DNA of 64,000 bases from Halobellus rufus (GTDB lineage Archaea > Halobacteriota > Halobacteria > Halobacteriales > Haloferacaceae), in NCBI RefSeq assembly GCF_000739575.1, contig NZ_BBJO01000014.1, positions 350,420 to 414,419 on the forward strand, read 5' to 3'. Below are positions 25,651-34,981 of the stretch, piece after piece. The notes below the pieces were generated by a model that was not told where the DNA came from, ran no database searches, and was given only the letters and a program-made list of their open reading frames with translations. The translations under genes were made by a program, and so were the position numbers. Position 1 is the first letter of the stretch. Each line of letters starts with the position of its first letter.

Positions 25651-25787
25651 GATCCTTGGCGGAGACGGTGGAAACAGGGGACGAAGCGACTAGTTCCGAG
25701 AGACGACGTGACGAGTTCGCCTGCTGGCGGTGGTCGGCAGTGGTTTGCAGACCGGAATTTGTGACCGGCGGATCGAGACGCCGTTGC

Positions 25788-26417
25788 TCACTCTGACGGG
25801 TGGAGATACGCCCTCGCGCGCTCGTCGCTCACCTGCTCGAACGACTCGTAGAACTGTCCGACCGCGCCGAAATAGCTCGGGACTTCAACGCAGACGAGCT
25901 CGTCGACCTCGGATCGGAGCCGTTCGATCGTCCGGTGCGGTGCGACCGGGACAGCGAGAATCACCTGTTCGGCTCCCGCTGCGTGGACTTGCCGGATACA
26001 CGCGGTCGTCGTCGCGCCGGTTGCGACGCCGTCGTCGACGATGAGCACGCGCTTCCCGTCGAGTTCCAACTGCGGACGGTCCCCGCGGTACCGCTGCAGT
26101 TTCGAGCGCGCCGCCTCGCGCTCACGCTCGGTCTGTTCTGCCAGGTACGATTCCTCGACGCCGAGCTCTTCGATCAGCGAGTCGTTCGTCCAGCGGGTCC
26201 CGTCGCTCGCGACGGCTCCGATGGCGAGTTCCGGGTTGCCCGGGGCTCCGATCTTTCGCGCCGCGACGATATCGAGCGGGACGCCGAGGCGGTCGGCGAC
26301 GACACGACCGACGGGGAGCCCACCGCGCGGCACCGCGAGCACCACGTCGGCGGTGACTCCGCTGTCGACGAGGGCGTCGGCGAGTCTCGATCCGGCGTCC
26401 GTGCGGTCTTTGAACAT
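25788..26417 (-). CDS. Phosphoribosyltransferase-family protein
   Basis: 209 residues. Type I PRTase fold with the PRPP motif VLIVDDGVATGATT near residue 125, a flexible-loop region, and an N-terminal VLAVPRGGLPVGRVVADRLG. This is the haloarchaeal/actinobacterial group often paired with dienelactone-hydrolase-like proteins, not a clear purine or pyrimidine salvage enzyme. Cytoplasmic. Located 24 bp downstream of the hsp20 gene on the same strand, so probably co-transcribed with it. Confidence 0.85.
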   Translation of the reverse strand: MFKDRTDAGSRLADALVDSGVTADVVLAVPRGGLPVGRVVADRLGVPLDIVAARKIGAPGNPELAIGAVASDGTRWTNDSLIEELGVEESYLAEQTEREREAARSKLQRYRGDRPQLELDGKRVLIVDDGVATGATTTACIRQVHAAGAEQVILAVPVAPHRTIERLRSEVDELVCVEVPSYFGAVGQFYESFEQVSDERARAYLHPSE

Positions 26418-26441
26418 ACCTCGATCGGAGCGATCGACTCC

Positions 26442-26894
26442 TCACTCCACGTCGATGTCGACGCTGTGCGCCTCTTCGACTTCGATCTTCGGGAGCGTTA
26501 CCGTCAGGACGCCGTTTTTCATCCGGGCGGAGACGGCCTCTTTGTCCACCTCGTCCGGGAGGCGAATCGAGCGGTGCATCGATTGCTGCCGGCGTTCGTG
26601 CCGGAGATACGCTTCCTCTTCGGTGTCTGTTTCGACGTCCCGATCCGCTTCGATCCGCAGCGTGTGGTCCGTCACGTTGAGTGCGACGTCCTCGCGTTCG
26701 AATCCGGGAAGATCGACGGTGACGACGAACTCGTCGTCGTGCTCGATCACGTCCACCGCCATCGATTCGAGTTCCGTCGACCACCGCCCGAGCGGGCCGT
26801 CGGACTCCCAGATACGACTCGACTCGTCGAACTGTCTGCTCATTCGCTCGAACAACCGTTCCAGTTCCTCGAATGGGTTACTTCGTGCGCTCAT
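26442..26894 (-). CDS. Hsp20/alpha-crystallin small heat-shock protein
   Basis: 150 residues from ATG 26894; a longer frame starting at 26915 adds seven residues unlike family N-termini. The alpha-crystallin domain (about 50-148) contains VTVDLPGFEREDV, RSIRLPDEVDKEAVSARMKN and GVLTVTLPK, the A-x-x-x-n-G-V-L motif that closes the fold. The short N-terminus (SNPFEELERLFERMSRQF) is typical for haloarchaeal Hsp20. An ATP-independent holdase forming oligomers in the cytoplasm. Confidence 0.93.
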   Translation of the reverse strand: MSARSNPFEELERLFERMSRQFDESSRIWESDGPLGRWSTELESMAVDVIEHDDEFVVTVDLPGFEREDVALNVTDHTLRIEADRDVETDTEEEAYLRHERRQQSMHRSIRLPDEVDKEAVSARMKNGVLTVTLPKIEVEEAHSVDIDVE

Positions 26895-26994
26895 AGCTGG
26901 GTTTCCCCATTTCACCTACGTCTACCTCCCGCAAATATTCTCGGGTCGATCCATCCGCCACTCCGCCGTTGATGGCTTTACCAGTCTGTCTCAG

Positions 26995-27417
26995 TCAATA
27001 CGGTGGCGACTCGCTTTCGATGACGCCGGCGAGGTTGTCCAGCTCGTCCGCGAGCAAGACGACCAAGTCGTCCAGCGTCACGATTCCCGTGAGGGCGTCG
27101 CTCTCGTCGGTTACCGGCATCCGCCGGACTGCGTGCTCGTGCATCTGTCTGATCGTCTCGAAGACGCCGGTGTCGCCGCTGACAGTCACGGGGGCGTCAG
27201 TCATAATGTCCCCTGCCGTCACCTCAGTCGGGTCCGCACGCGGTTCGAGTACCTCGAGCACGAGGTCCCGATCCGTGACGACTCCGACGGGTCGGTCGTC
27301 TTCCTCGATGATGACGCTTCCAACGTCTTCTTCTTTCATCACGCTCGTGAGGTTCCCCGCCGACTGCTCTCGGTTCGCGGTCATTACGCCCGTTCGTGAG
27401 ACGTCTGTTACTGGCAT
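26995..27417 (-). CDS. CBS-domain pair protein
   Basis: 140 residues, two CBS domains. The first contains SVMKEEDVGSVIIEEDDRPV then GVVTDRDLVLEVLE, and the second contains DIMTDAPVTVSGDTGVFETI then RRMPVTDESDALTGIVTLDD. The GVVTDRDL motif is typical of nucleotide-binding stand-alone CBS proteins. Probably a cytoplasmic sensor; the partner is unknown. The 250 bp upstream (27418-27668) hold no recognisable gene. Confidence 0.9.
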   Translation of the reverse strand: MPVTDVSRTGVMTANREQSAGNLTSVMKEEDVGSVIIEEDDRPVGVVTDRDLVLEVLEPRADPTEVTAGDIMTDAPVTVSGDTGVFETIRQMHEHAVRRMPVTDESDALTGIVTLDDLVVLLADELDNLAGVIESESPPY

Positions 27418-27668
27418 CGTCCTCCGTCGGACGTTCGGGCGACGGTCTGATAATTCTACGTGCCAGATGCTGTGGTTCGTCTCCGTGCCACGTGCCGAGG
27501 TCGGGATCTCGGTTCTGTCGCAGGTCGGTTCGAGGATCCACCCGCTCGCGGTGCCACCGCTATTGGAGGTGCCACGTCGACGGGTACGCCGCTGCTACTG
27601 GTAACAAAAGTACGTCTGTTACGTCTCACAGTCGGTGCCTACCCCGACTCAGGGTTTGAAGCGGGCGC

Positions 27669-28433
27669 CTACTGGTACATCGTCGGCCCGCGCGGCTCTT
27701 CGAGGCCCGCTTGCTGCTCGGCGGCGATCTGTTGGTAGTGCTGTGCGATCTGCTCCAGTTGCGACCGTATCTGATCTGCCTGCGCCTCGAGTTCCGTGGT
27801 GTCGATGTCGAAGTCGACGAGCGGTTCGAGCGCGTCCTCGATGACCGCCCGCGCCGCGGCCGGATCCGGGAGGTACGGATTCGCTTTCACGACGAGGACG
27901 GCGGCCGGAACGCCAGCGTGGTTGCACTCCGATACCAGCGCACCGGTGATTCCGCCGAGTAAGCCGAGCCCCTCCGCGAGTTCGATGCCGGCGTCCTCGA
28001 GCTGGGCTTCGACGTCGTCGGTCGTCGCGACCCCGACGACGTCGCCGATCTGCGCTTCGGTTTCGGCGGGCGCGCCGGCGAGGAAGACGGCCCGCTCGAA
28101 CTCCTGGGAGAGGTCGTCGAGGATGCAGCGACTCAGCGCCCTGAACGACTGGCCGGGGAGCGCCACGTCGCTCTGTAGGGTCATCACCGCCGGATCCTCG
28201 CCCGCGTACACCCTGACGAGGTCTCGGACCCGTCCGTCCTTGAACGAGGTGATCGGCGGGAAATCAGCGGAGATGACGTTGCCGTGGTGTTCGAGATCCA
28301 ATTGTCTGGTGATGACGTCCGCCGCGATGGCTGCGACCAACCCGTGGCCCGGGAGGCCCTCGATCAGCGTCGGCTTCGCCGCGTCGAACTCGGTGACACG
28401 CTCGAACGTGACTGACACGTCTCTTTGTGACAT
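27669..28433 (-). CDS. PAC2-family protein (proteasome assembly chaperone-like)
   Basis: 254 residues. The PAC2 domain begins PTLIEGLPGHGLVAAIAADV, continues with FPPITSFKDGRVRDLVRVYA, and holds the glycine-rich GLLGGITGAL loop and a VLVVKANPYLPDP stretch. The last 40 residues form a coiled coil (QADQIRSQLEQIAQHYQQIA). The archaeal family is related to eukaryotic proteasome assembly factors and to ATP-grasp neighbours, but its function is not established. Monocistronic. Confidence 0.88.
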   Translation of the reverse strand: MSQRDVSVTFERVTEFDAAKPTLIEGLPGHGLVAAIAADVITRQLDLEHHGNVISADFPPITSFKDGRVRDLVRVYAGEDPAVMTLQSDVALPGQSFRALSRCILDDLSQEFERAVFLAGAPAETEAQIGDVVGVATTDDVEAQLEDAGIELAEGLGLLGGITGALVSECNHAGVPAAVLVVKANPYLPDPAAARAVIEDALEPLVDFDIDTTELEAQADQIRSQLEQIAQHYQQIAAEQQAGLEEPRGPTMYQ

Positions 28434-28690
28434 CGTATCGAGTACGTCGGGTTTCTCGGTATTCAGTGTATCCCGAGCACCCGCTCGCGCTTCGATCGGT
28501 CGACGGCTGAACCGTCGGACAGGCGAGTGCCGATCGAGAATCCGCGACGGACGAGATAGAAGCGTCTGTGAGGAGTGAAGCAGCGCGGAACGATTAGTTC
28601 GACAGACGCTGACCTAATTATATCAGATTACAGCTGTCTATTCACACGTCATCTTTTGTTGATATAGTCCGTCCGAATCCACTCGGCGCT

Positions 28691-29305
28691 TCAGGAGTCG
28701 TTTTGGCAGTCGCACCCACCACGGTCGAGGAGATCCGCGATCCCGTAGCTGGCACCGCAATCCTCACAGTACACCTGCACGTCGACGAGGACGCTGAAAT
28801 CGCCGAGCGTGAGGCGATCAGTCGAGCGAAGCTGTTCGATGTTGTTCTCGACGACCGCGACGAGACGGCTCTGGAGGCGTTGGACGGTGGTCCGGACGTT
28901 TTCGATTCGGTCCCCGCTGGACCGTTCCTTCGAGGCGTTTCTGAACTCGGTCAAATACGTGTGTACGGCCTGGTGTGAGACGAACTCCTTTCGAACCGTC
29001 TCGGGGTCGATCCCGTTCCGTTCGAGGGTCGCTTCCGCGTCGACTCGCATCCCCGCGGTCACGTCGTCGTCGGTCAGGAGCCGATAGAGATTCGCGACCT
29101 CGCCGTCGATCGGTGTCTCGCCCGACTGTTCGAGTTTCGCGGCGAGCAGCCGTCGGTTGAACCAGTCCGCGAGCGATCGGAGGCTCTGGCTCTCGTACCC
29201 CTTTCCCGTCCACCTGTCCTCGAGTTCCTGATCGACGCCATCCATCTCGTAGGCGTGGATGAGGCGGCCGACCTTCGAGCGGGTCGGGTCGGGCGTTTCA
29301 CTCAT
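28691..29305 (-). CDS. rdfA: Rod-determining factor RdfA-like protein
   Basis: 204 residues. Opening KVGRLIHAYEMDGVDQELED with RWTGKG.ESQSLRSLADWFN, and the block LYRLLTDDDVTAGMRVDAEA, match the haloarchaeal family called RdfA, which in Haloferax volcanii is required for rod shape. A predicted coiled region (RTTVQRLQSRLVAVVENNIE) precedes a C-terminal zinc-ribbon-like pair, CEDC and CDC. Here it stands alone with an AT-rich stretch at its 3' side (28620-28670). Paralogs are common, so a shape role for this copy is not assured. Confidence 0.75.
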   Translation of the reverse strand: MSETPDPTRSKVGRLIHAYEMDGVDQELEDRWTGKGYESQSLRSLADWFNRRLLAAKLEQSGETPIDGEVANLYRLLTDDDVTAGMRVDAEATLERNGIDPETVRKEFVSHQAVHTYLTEFRNASKERSSGDRIENVRTTVQRLQSRLVAVVENNIEQLRSTDRLTLGDFSVLVDVQVYCEDCGASYGIADLLDRGGCDCQNDS

Positions 29306-29550
29306 ATTCGACCGTTGCTCCGGACCAATGTAAATGTGTCAGTGACGCGTCTGAGCCGGCGGGACGACGGTATTCGATGCCACTCGTCTCTTCCTGAAAT
29401 TCCGAATTTATAGTATACCATTCTATTTGATAAATACTCTCCGAGGTCGGTGCTCGGCTACCGCCAGTGATCCTCGATCGTGGCGCCCTCGATCGAACTG
29501 GTCCGGTCGAAGCCCACCACTCAAGTACCCCGAGACCGAACCCCGGGTTA

Positions 29551-29790
29551 ATGCCAATCGTCGAAGTCACGTTGCCTGACGAACTGCTGAGCGAGTTCGA
29601 ACAGTTAGTCGACGAGGAGTTCGTCACCGAAGAACAGGCCGTCGAGGAACTGCTCACGATGGGAATCGACGCGTACAACGTCGACGTCGTCGACGACAGC
29701 GAACCCGGCGACGACTTCATGGAGGGGGCGGAGAACAACCTCTTCGACACCGCGTCCGACCCCGGCGACCTCGACGACGACAGACTGTAA
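29551..29790 (+). CDS. CopG/ribbon-helix-helix-like small protein
   Basis: 79 residues from ATG 29551; the frame opens further upstream, but only this start gives the family-like VEVTLPDELLSEFEQLVDEE. That stretch and the following EEQAVEELLTMGI form a strand-helix-helix unit as in CopG regulators. The C-terminal third is acidic and disordered. A DNA-binding or protein-dimerising role is likely. Upstream DNA (29306-29550) contains an AT-rich patch near 29400-29440 that could carry a promoter. Confidence 0.7.
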   Translation: MPIVEVTLPDELLSEFEQLVDEEFVTEEQAVEELLTMGIDAYNVDVVDDSEPGDDFMEGAENNLFDTASDPGDLDDDRL

Positions 29791-29912
29791 GCCGCAGTCT
29801 CCGAGTCGGTTCGAGCGGCACGGCGCAGTGGCGGCTCCCCAATCGCTGTGTCGCACAGTTCGTATTCTCCCGACCCTCGCCGCACGGCCGTGATCCTCGT
29901 GGACCGCGGCCG

Positions 29913-31379
29913 CTAGTCGTCTGCCGGTGCCGGTCGGCGCACGGACCCCGTCCGCCAGGTGCCCCAGCGGTACCACGCGAAGGCGATGAGTGCCCCGGCG
30001 ACGTTCGATATCGGGAACGCGATCCAGATCCCTTCCGCGCCGAGTTCCAGCGACGTGAAGTACGCCACCGGGATCCGGATCAGCCCGAGCATGACGATCG
30101 AGATCGCGGCGGCGGTGAGGGTCTTTCCGGCCCCGCGGAAGCTGCCCGAGTACGCGCGCATCACGCCGATGAACCCGAAGCTCGGGGCGACCCACCGGAG
30201 GAAGTTGCTGCCCTCGTCGATCACCGCGGGATCGTTCGTGAAGACGGCCACTAGGGGTTCCGCGGCGAAGATCGCGACGACCCCGAGCCCCGTGAGGACG
30301 ACGAACATCGTCTTCGCGGCGAAGTCCGCGGCGGTCCCCGCGCGGTCCGGTTTTCCGGCACCGATGTTCTGACCCGTCATCGTCTCGACGCCGCGCGCGA
30401 CGGCGATCGCGGGCAGGAAGATCACCGAGAAGACGCGGACGCCGATCCCGAACGCCGCGACGACTGTCGTCGGGAACATACCGACGACGAGCAGCAGGAG
30501 GTTGACCGAGAGGGACCGCCCGGTCACCTCGACCGACGCCGGCAGGCCGATGTCGAGGAGGCGTCGGAGGTACGCGAGGTCGGGACGCATCTGGCTGGGG
30601 TGAATCATCACTCCCCGGACGCCCTCTAGCATCACCGCGATGCCGACGACAAACGCCAGCGCGCGCGAGAAGATCGTCGCGACCGCCGCGCCCGCGACGC
30701 CCGACCCCGTGTACCCTGTCGAGGCGAACAGCGACGCCTCGACGCCGCGGAGTCCGAGCATTCCGAAGAGTGGATTGTCCTCGAAGCCGAAGATCAGGAT
30801 CGGGTCGATCGCGATGTTCAGCACGACCGACCCCAGCATCACGAGCATCGGGGTCACGGTGTCCCCGTAGCCGCGCATCAGCGCGATGAACACGAAGAAC
30901 CCGAACATGAACGGCATCCCGACGGAGATCACCTGCATGTACCCGGTCGCGAGCGGGAGCACGTCGGGTGAGGCCCCGAGGAAGTCGATGAACGGTCCGA
31001 CGGCGAAGTAGCCCAACACCCCGAGGAGGATTGATCCGATCACGCCGAAGGCGACCGTCTGTGAGGCCGCGTACTCCGCCTCTGCTTCCTCTCCCGCGCC
31101 GATGTGCTGGGCGACGAGGACGCTCCCGGCGACCGAGAGTCCCATCCCGAGCGAGATGAGAAGAAACACCATCGGGAACGCGAAACTGATCGCCGCCAAC
31201 GCCTCGGTGCTGTACTGACCGAGCCAGAAGGTGTCCGCGAGGTTGTACGCCGTCTGCAGGAGGTTCGTGATGACGATCGGCAGCGAGAGGTAAAACAGCG
31301 GTTTCCCGATGTCGCCGCTGGTGAGGTTCAACTCGTCGGGGCCCTTGAACAGCGAGCTGATCCGGTCGAGGAGGCTCAT
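29913..31379 (-). CDS. MATE-family multidrug/Na+-type efflux transporter
   Basis: 488 residues with about twelve hydrophobic segments in two six-helix bundles. LFYLSLPIVITNLLQTAYNL at the start and the repeated GMGLSVAGSVLVAQHIGAGE and GVETMTGQNIGAGKPDRAGT motifs are diagnostic of MATE exporters, which expel cationic drugs or metabolites using Na+ or H+ gradients. Its ATG overlaps the TetR stop by four bases. It is therefore co-transcribed with and presumably controlled by the repressor at 31376-32008. Confidence 0.93.
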   Translation of the reverse strand: MSLLDRISSLFKGPDELNLTSGDIGKPLFYLSLPIVITNLLQTAYNLADTFWLGQYSTEALAAISFAFPMVFLLISLGMGLSVAGSVLVAQHIGAGEEAEAEYAASQTVAFGVIGSILLGVLGYFAVGPFIDFLGASPDVLPLATGYMQVISVGMPFMFGFFVFIALMRGYGDTVTPMLVMLGSVVLNIAIDPILIFGFEDNPLFGMLGLRGVEASLFASTGYTGSGVAGAAVATIFSRALAFVVGIAVMLEGVRGVMIHPSQMRPDLAYLRRLLDIGLPASVEVTGRSLSVNLLLLVVGMFPTTVVAAFGIGVRVFSVIFLPAIAVARGVETMTGQNIGAGKPDRAGTAADFAAKTMFVVLTGLGVVAIFAAEPLVAVFTNDPAVIDEGSNFLRWVAPSFGFIGVMRAYSGSFRGAGKTLTAAAISIVMLGLIRIPVAYFTSLELGAEGIWIAFPISNVAGALIAFAWYRWGTWRTGSVRRPAPADD

Positions 31380-32008
31380 TCGGTCGAACGCCCCGTTGTG
31401 ATCGGCTCAGTCCCTGATTCGACTTCGTCGGCGGATCCCGAAGGGCGCAGCGTCTCGTCGATGTACGTCCGCAACGCGGCCGCAGACGCCTCGGGCGGAT
31501 GGCCGACGCCGACCTGTCTCGTCTGGACCCCGTTGACGAACGTCGTCAGAAACGACGCGATCGCGTCCGGATCGACGTCCTCCCTGAACGCTCCGGATTC
31601 GACCCCGTCTTCGAGGATCGATCGGAGCTCCGCCGAGAACGCCTCGTCGAACCGCTCCAGTCGGTCTCTGAACGCCGAATCGTACGGCGATTGGGCCTTG
31701 ATTTCGAGCAGCGCGGTTCGGAAGGCGGGTGCGTCCTCGCGACCGGTGACGAACGCGTCCAAGAGCGCGTGGAGACGCGCTTCCGGAGCGTCCCCTCCGA
31801 TACCGGTGAGTCGATCCTCGAACCGCTCGTAGAGGTGATCGAGATAGGCCAACAGTAGTTCGTGTTTGCCGTCGTAGTGATAATGGATCGAGGCCTTGCA
31901 CAGTCCCGCCTCGTCGGCGATGTCCTGCATCGTCACCTCCGCGTACCCGTGCGTACACAGCGCGTCGTGGGTGGCGTGGAGAATGTCGGTCGCCGTGTCC
32001 TCGGTCAT
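31376..32008 (-). CDS. TetR/AcrR-family transcriptional regulator
   Basis: 210 residues. The N-terminal HTH (about 10-55) reads YAEVTMQDIADEAGLCKASI with HYHYDGKHELLLAYLDHLYE after it, the TetR signature. The C-terminal ligand-binding helices include a FLTTFVNGVQTRQV segment. First gene of a two-gene operon with the MATE exporter. A near-palindromic 18-bp site lies about 28-45 bp before its start codon and fits autorepression. The likely inducer is a drug-like or hydrophobic compound exported by the MATE protein. Confidence 0.92.
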   Translation of the reverse strand: MTEDTATDILHATHDALCTHGYAEVTMQDIADEAGLCKASIHYHYDGKHELLLAYLDHLYERFEDRLTGIGGDAPEARLHALLDAFVTGREDAPAFRTALLEIKAQSPYDSAFRDRLERFDEAFSAELRSILEDGVESGAFREDVDPDAIASFLTTFVNGVQTRQVGVGHPPEASAAALRTYIDETLRPSGSADEVESGTEPITTGRSTE

Positions 32009-32035
32009 CCCTGACGCTCCATTCGTTACCGAAAC

Positions 32036-32053
32036 TGACTGTCCGGTCAGTCA
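32036..32053. promoter_or_regulatory. Candidate TetR operator
   Basis: TGACTGTCCGGTCAGTCA is an 18-bp palindrome broken only at the symmetric pair 7/12. The form TGACYG-n-CRGTCA is common for TetR-family sites. It begins 28 bp upstream of the regulator's ATG, overlapping where a TATA box would lie, so bound repressor would block transcription of both the regulator and the MATE gene. Confidence 0.65.
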
Positions 32054-32947
32054 AAAACCGTTCGATGTGCGCCCCGCTTTCGACCCCCCGTGTGAGCCGA
32101 TGTCTCGACCCACAGTTGGCTATCTCTCCGTCTGAATGGTCGATAACTCAAATCTCCCGTGAAGTCGTCGAGTGGGTCGGAACCGCCTCACACTCCTCAC
32201 GAATCGTTCGCTGAATTTTCTGACTGTGCATTCGTTGCGGGCGCGGGGGTCGACAGACACCATCCGTCGGCTAGATGAGAAAATTCAATACTGATGACAT
32301 ATACTAACTCGATGAAATATAAAATAAAATAGATTTATATTGAAACACCAGAAATAATATATGAATACTCCCATCAGAATTGTGTAGTATACTTGGTAAA
32401 ATTGCGATTATACGAGGTTATAGAGAATTAGCTGTCATAGCTGGTATTATTATATAATATACTAACATCTATTTAATCTTATATTACCCAAGAATCAAAA
32501 TCAATCACAAAGTGATAGTAGCGTCTGTTCGGCTCGTCGTATTCGCCCTCTATGTTGCAATGTCTCTTTCCGGGTCAATGCCAGACGTAGATCGGATAGT
32601 GAATAACAAGTGTACTCAAGTTATTCCAATTTGACCGGGTCGCCACGACGGGTCGACGATACCCACTACGCGTCGAGCGTGTCAGTTCGGCACACGCGAA
32701 CGAATTTCCCGAACGGACTCTGAGGTCGTCCAGTCCTGAGGGGAGGTGGTGGCTCCTATCTCCAGAAGTGCTTGGGTGACTCCCGACTCCCGCGCCCGAG
32801 TACAGCAAGGTCGCACTGAATCCCTCGTTTGGCTCTTGCGAATATCTCACAGCGGTCGGTATCGGGCTTACTCTCTACGTGATTGGTCAAACGAGTTCGG
32901 TGCGGACCGGAGAGTCGAGTATACGACGTGTTTGCGTGGCGCGAACG
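32054..32947. other. 894-bp gene-free region with an AT-rich island (about 32268-32520)
   Basis: Between the TetR gene and the IclR gene. From about 32268 to 32520 the composition drops to roughly 25-30% GC, against about 65% in flanking genes, with runs such as AAATATAAAATAAAATAG and the 12-bp palindrome TATTATATAATA at 32448-32459. The rest is of normal composition. Open frames at 32575-32850 (minus) and 32746-32967 (plus) look like chance frames: basic, low complexity, no domain. No tRNA, no clear inverted repeats and no transposase were recognised. Confidence 0.5.
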
Positions 32948-33727
32948 CTAGAGCTGTGTCGCGTTGACTTCGATGATGTTCGCGGCCCCCTGAACGACCT
33001 CGGGGAGTTCCTCGTGGAACCTGTCGCCTTTGAACCGACTCGTCGGTCCGGAGATGCTGATCGCCCCGTGCAGGTCGCCGTTCGCGTGCTTGATCGGAGC
33101 GGCCACGCAGCGGAGGCCTTGGAGGACTTCCTCGTCGTCGTAGGCGACGCCCTCTCTACGGACTGTTTCGAGGGCGTCGAACAGTTCCTCCCGCGTCGAC
33201 ACCGTGTTCTCGGTGCGCTGGGGGAGGCCGTGCCGATCGATGATCTGCTCGACGCGCTCTTCGGGCAGTTGCGAGAGTATGGCCTTCCCGAGCGCCGTGC
33301 AGTGGAGGTATTTCCGGTTTCCGACGTAGGAGGCGGTCTGGATCGCGTTTTTGCCGCTCGCCTTGTGGAGATACACGCCCCGGCCGTGCTCTTCGACCAT
33401 GAACTGCGCCACTTCACCCGTCTCTTCGGCGAGGCGCTCGAGTTCCTTCTTCGTCACCTCGTAGATGTCGACTTGGCTCTTGGCGTACTCCCCGATGTCG
33501 ACGAACCGGAGACTGATCTCGTAGCTGTCGTCCCGCTTGACGACGAACTCGTTGTCGGCCAGCGTCGTCAGGTGACTGTGGATCGTCGCCTTCGATCGGT
33601 CGAGGTGCTCGGCGAGTTCGGAGACGCCGGCACCGTCCTTCTCACGGAGCGCCTGTATGATGTCGCAGGAGATCTGCACCGCTTGTACCCGCCGCCCCGA
33701 TTCTGCTTCGCCCGGTGTTTCGCTCAT
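32948..33727 (-). CDS. IclR-family transcriptional regulator
   Basis: 259 residues from ATG 33727. N-terminal winged helix (about 15-75: ISCDIIQALREKDGAGVSEL, then AEHLDRSKATIHSHLTTL) and C-terminal effector domain with GKAILSQLPEERV and the closing AISISGP motif. In Haloferax an IclR regulator (XacR) controls the oxidative pentose genes. This one lies 52 bp behind a sugar ABC ATPase and the alpha-xylosidase-like gene on the same strand, so it is a good candidate to regulate this cluster, possibly through the divergent promoter at 37322-37410. That is inference from context. Confidence 0.9.
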   Translation of the reverse strand: MSETPGEAESGRRVQAVQISCDIIQALREKDGAGVSELAEHLDRSKATIHSHLTTLADNEFVVKRDDSYEISLRFVDIGEYAKSQVDIYEVTKKELERLAEETGEVAQFMVEEHGRGVYLHKASGKNAIQTASYVGNRKYLHCTALGKAILSQLPEERVEQIIDRHGLPQRTENTVSTREELFDALETVRREGVAYDDEEVLQGLRCVAAPIKHANGDLHGAISISGPTSRFKGDRFHEELPEVVQGAANIIEVNATQL

Positions 33728-33779
33728 ACGCGAGGGTATAGCGAGGAGGCACTTAATTGTTCGCGAGAAGCAAACGGTC

Positions 33780-34913
33780 TCAGGCCTGGACGGCGGTCGT
33801 GTCGGTCTCGTCGCCGAGTTCGCTGTTCTTGATCGCCTCGCCGCTTCGCCCGTCGAAGATGTGGATCTTCTCTTCGGGGAAGACCACGTGTACCTCCTCG
33901 TCCGCACTGATTCTGCGCTCGCCCTCGATGCTGGCCGTGTAGGTCTGCTCGCCGATATCGAAGTAGGCGTACGTGACTTCACCCATCGGCTCGACGACCT
34001 CGACGGTGGTTCTGACGGCGTTCTGGGTATCCGAACTCACGAGGCGGATGTGTTCGGGTCGAATGCCGAGGGTGAGATTCTGACTGCTCTCTGCGAGCGC
34101 GCTTTGGGTCTCTTCGGAGATCCGATAGCTGAACTCGTCGTGGTCGAGGACCCGCCCGTTCTGCTCGACAGAGAGGAAATTCATCGATGGCGAGCCGATG
34201 AACCCGGCGACGAAGCGGTTCTTCGGCCGGTGGTAGCACTCCAACGGCTCACCGATCTGCTGTAGTTTGCCCTGATCGAGGATCGCGATGCGGTCACCCA
34301 TCGTCATCGCTTCCGTCTGGTCGTGGGTGACGTATATCGTCGTGATGTCCATATCCTGCTGGAGTTGCTGGATCTCGGTTCGCATCGTCGTCCTGAGCTT
34401 CGCGTCCAGGTTCGACAGCGGTTCGTCCATCAGGAAGACTTCGGGCTCTCGAATGATCGCCCGGCCGAGGGCGACGCGCTGCTGTTGTCCGCCCGAGAGA
34501 TCGCCCGGTTCCTTCTCCAGCAACTCGCGGATTTCGAGTAGTTCGGCCGTCTCCTCGACGCGTTCGTCGATCTCGTCTTTCGAGAGGTCGGTCGTGATCT
34601 TCAGACCGTATCCGATGTTCTTCCGGACCGACATGTGGGGGTAGAGCGCGTAGTTCTGGAACACCATCGCCATCTCTCGATCTTTGGGCTTCTCGTACGT
34701 GATGTCGCGGTCGTCGAGCAGTATGCGTCCGGAGCTCGCCTGCTCCAGTCCCGCGATACACCGAAGCGTCGTCGACTTCCCACAGCCCGACGGCCCGACC
34801 AGGACGAGGAACTCGCCGTCCTCGATATCGAGATTGAGCTCGTTGACCGCGACGATGTCGCTGCCGTCCGATTCGAACACCTTCGTCAGATCGTTCAGTT
34901 GTAAGCGTCCCAT
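33780..34913 (-). CDS. Sugar ABC transporter ATP-binding protein (UgpC/MsmK type)
   Basis: 377 residues from ATG 34913. ABC domain with LVGPSGCGKSTTLRCIAG (Walker A), DLSGGQQQRVALGRAI (signature) and VFLMDEPLSNLD (Walker B), then the OB-fold-like regulatory domain typical of MalK/UgpC/MsmK proteins (LGIRPEHIRLV). It should energise the permeases at 41120-42973 together with the binding protein at 48811, which form a matching CUT1 set without an ATPase of their own. Such ATPases are often shared between several sugar transporters. Follows the GH31 gene by 68 bp. Confidence 0.92.
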   Translation of the reverse strand: MGRLQLNDLTKVFESDGSDIVAVNELNLDIEDGEFLVLVGPSGCGKSTTLRCIAGLEQASSGRILLDDRDITYEKPKDREMAMVFQNYALYPHMSVRKNIGYGLKITTDLSKDEIDERVEETAELLEIRELLEKEPGDLSGGQQQRVALGRAIIREPEVFLMDEPLSNLDAKLRTTMRTEIQQLQQDMDITTIYVTHDQTEAMTMGDRIAILDQGKLQQIGEPLECYHRPKNRFVAGFIGSPSMNFLSVEQNGRVLDHDEFSYRISEETQSALAESSQNLTLGIRPEHIRLVSSDTQNAVRTTVEVVEPMGEVTYAYFDIGEQTYTASIEGERRISADEEVHVVFPEEKIHIFDGRSGEAIKNSELGDETDTTAVQA

Positions 34914-34981
34914 GGTGTTTGGTAGCGGTATTACGCGACTGTTTAACACCTCTCCTAATAAATTCACTCCTCCGGAACGTG

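Noticed and set aside
32448..32459. 12-bp palindrome TATTATATAATA as an operator
   Set aside because: Such AT palindromes arise readily by chance in a 25-30% GC stretch, and no gene starts nearby.
32575..32850. 91-codon minus-strand frame in the 0.9-kb gap
   Set aside because: Ser/Arg-rich and no domain; its neighbour at 32746-32967 overlaps it in the opposite direction. Probably chance.
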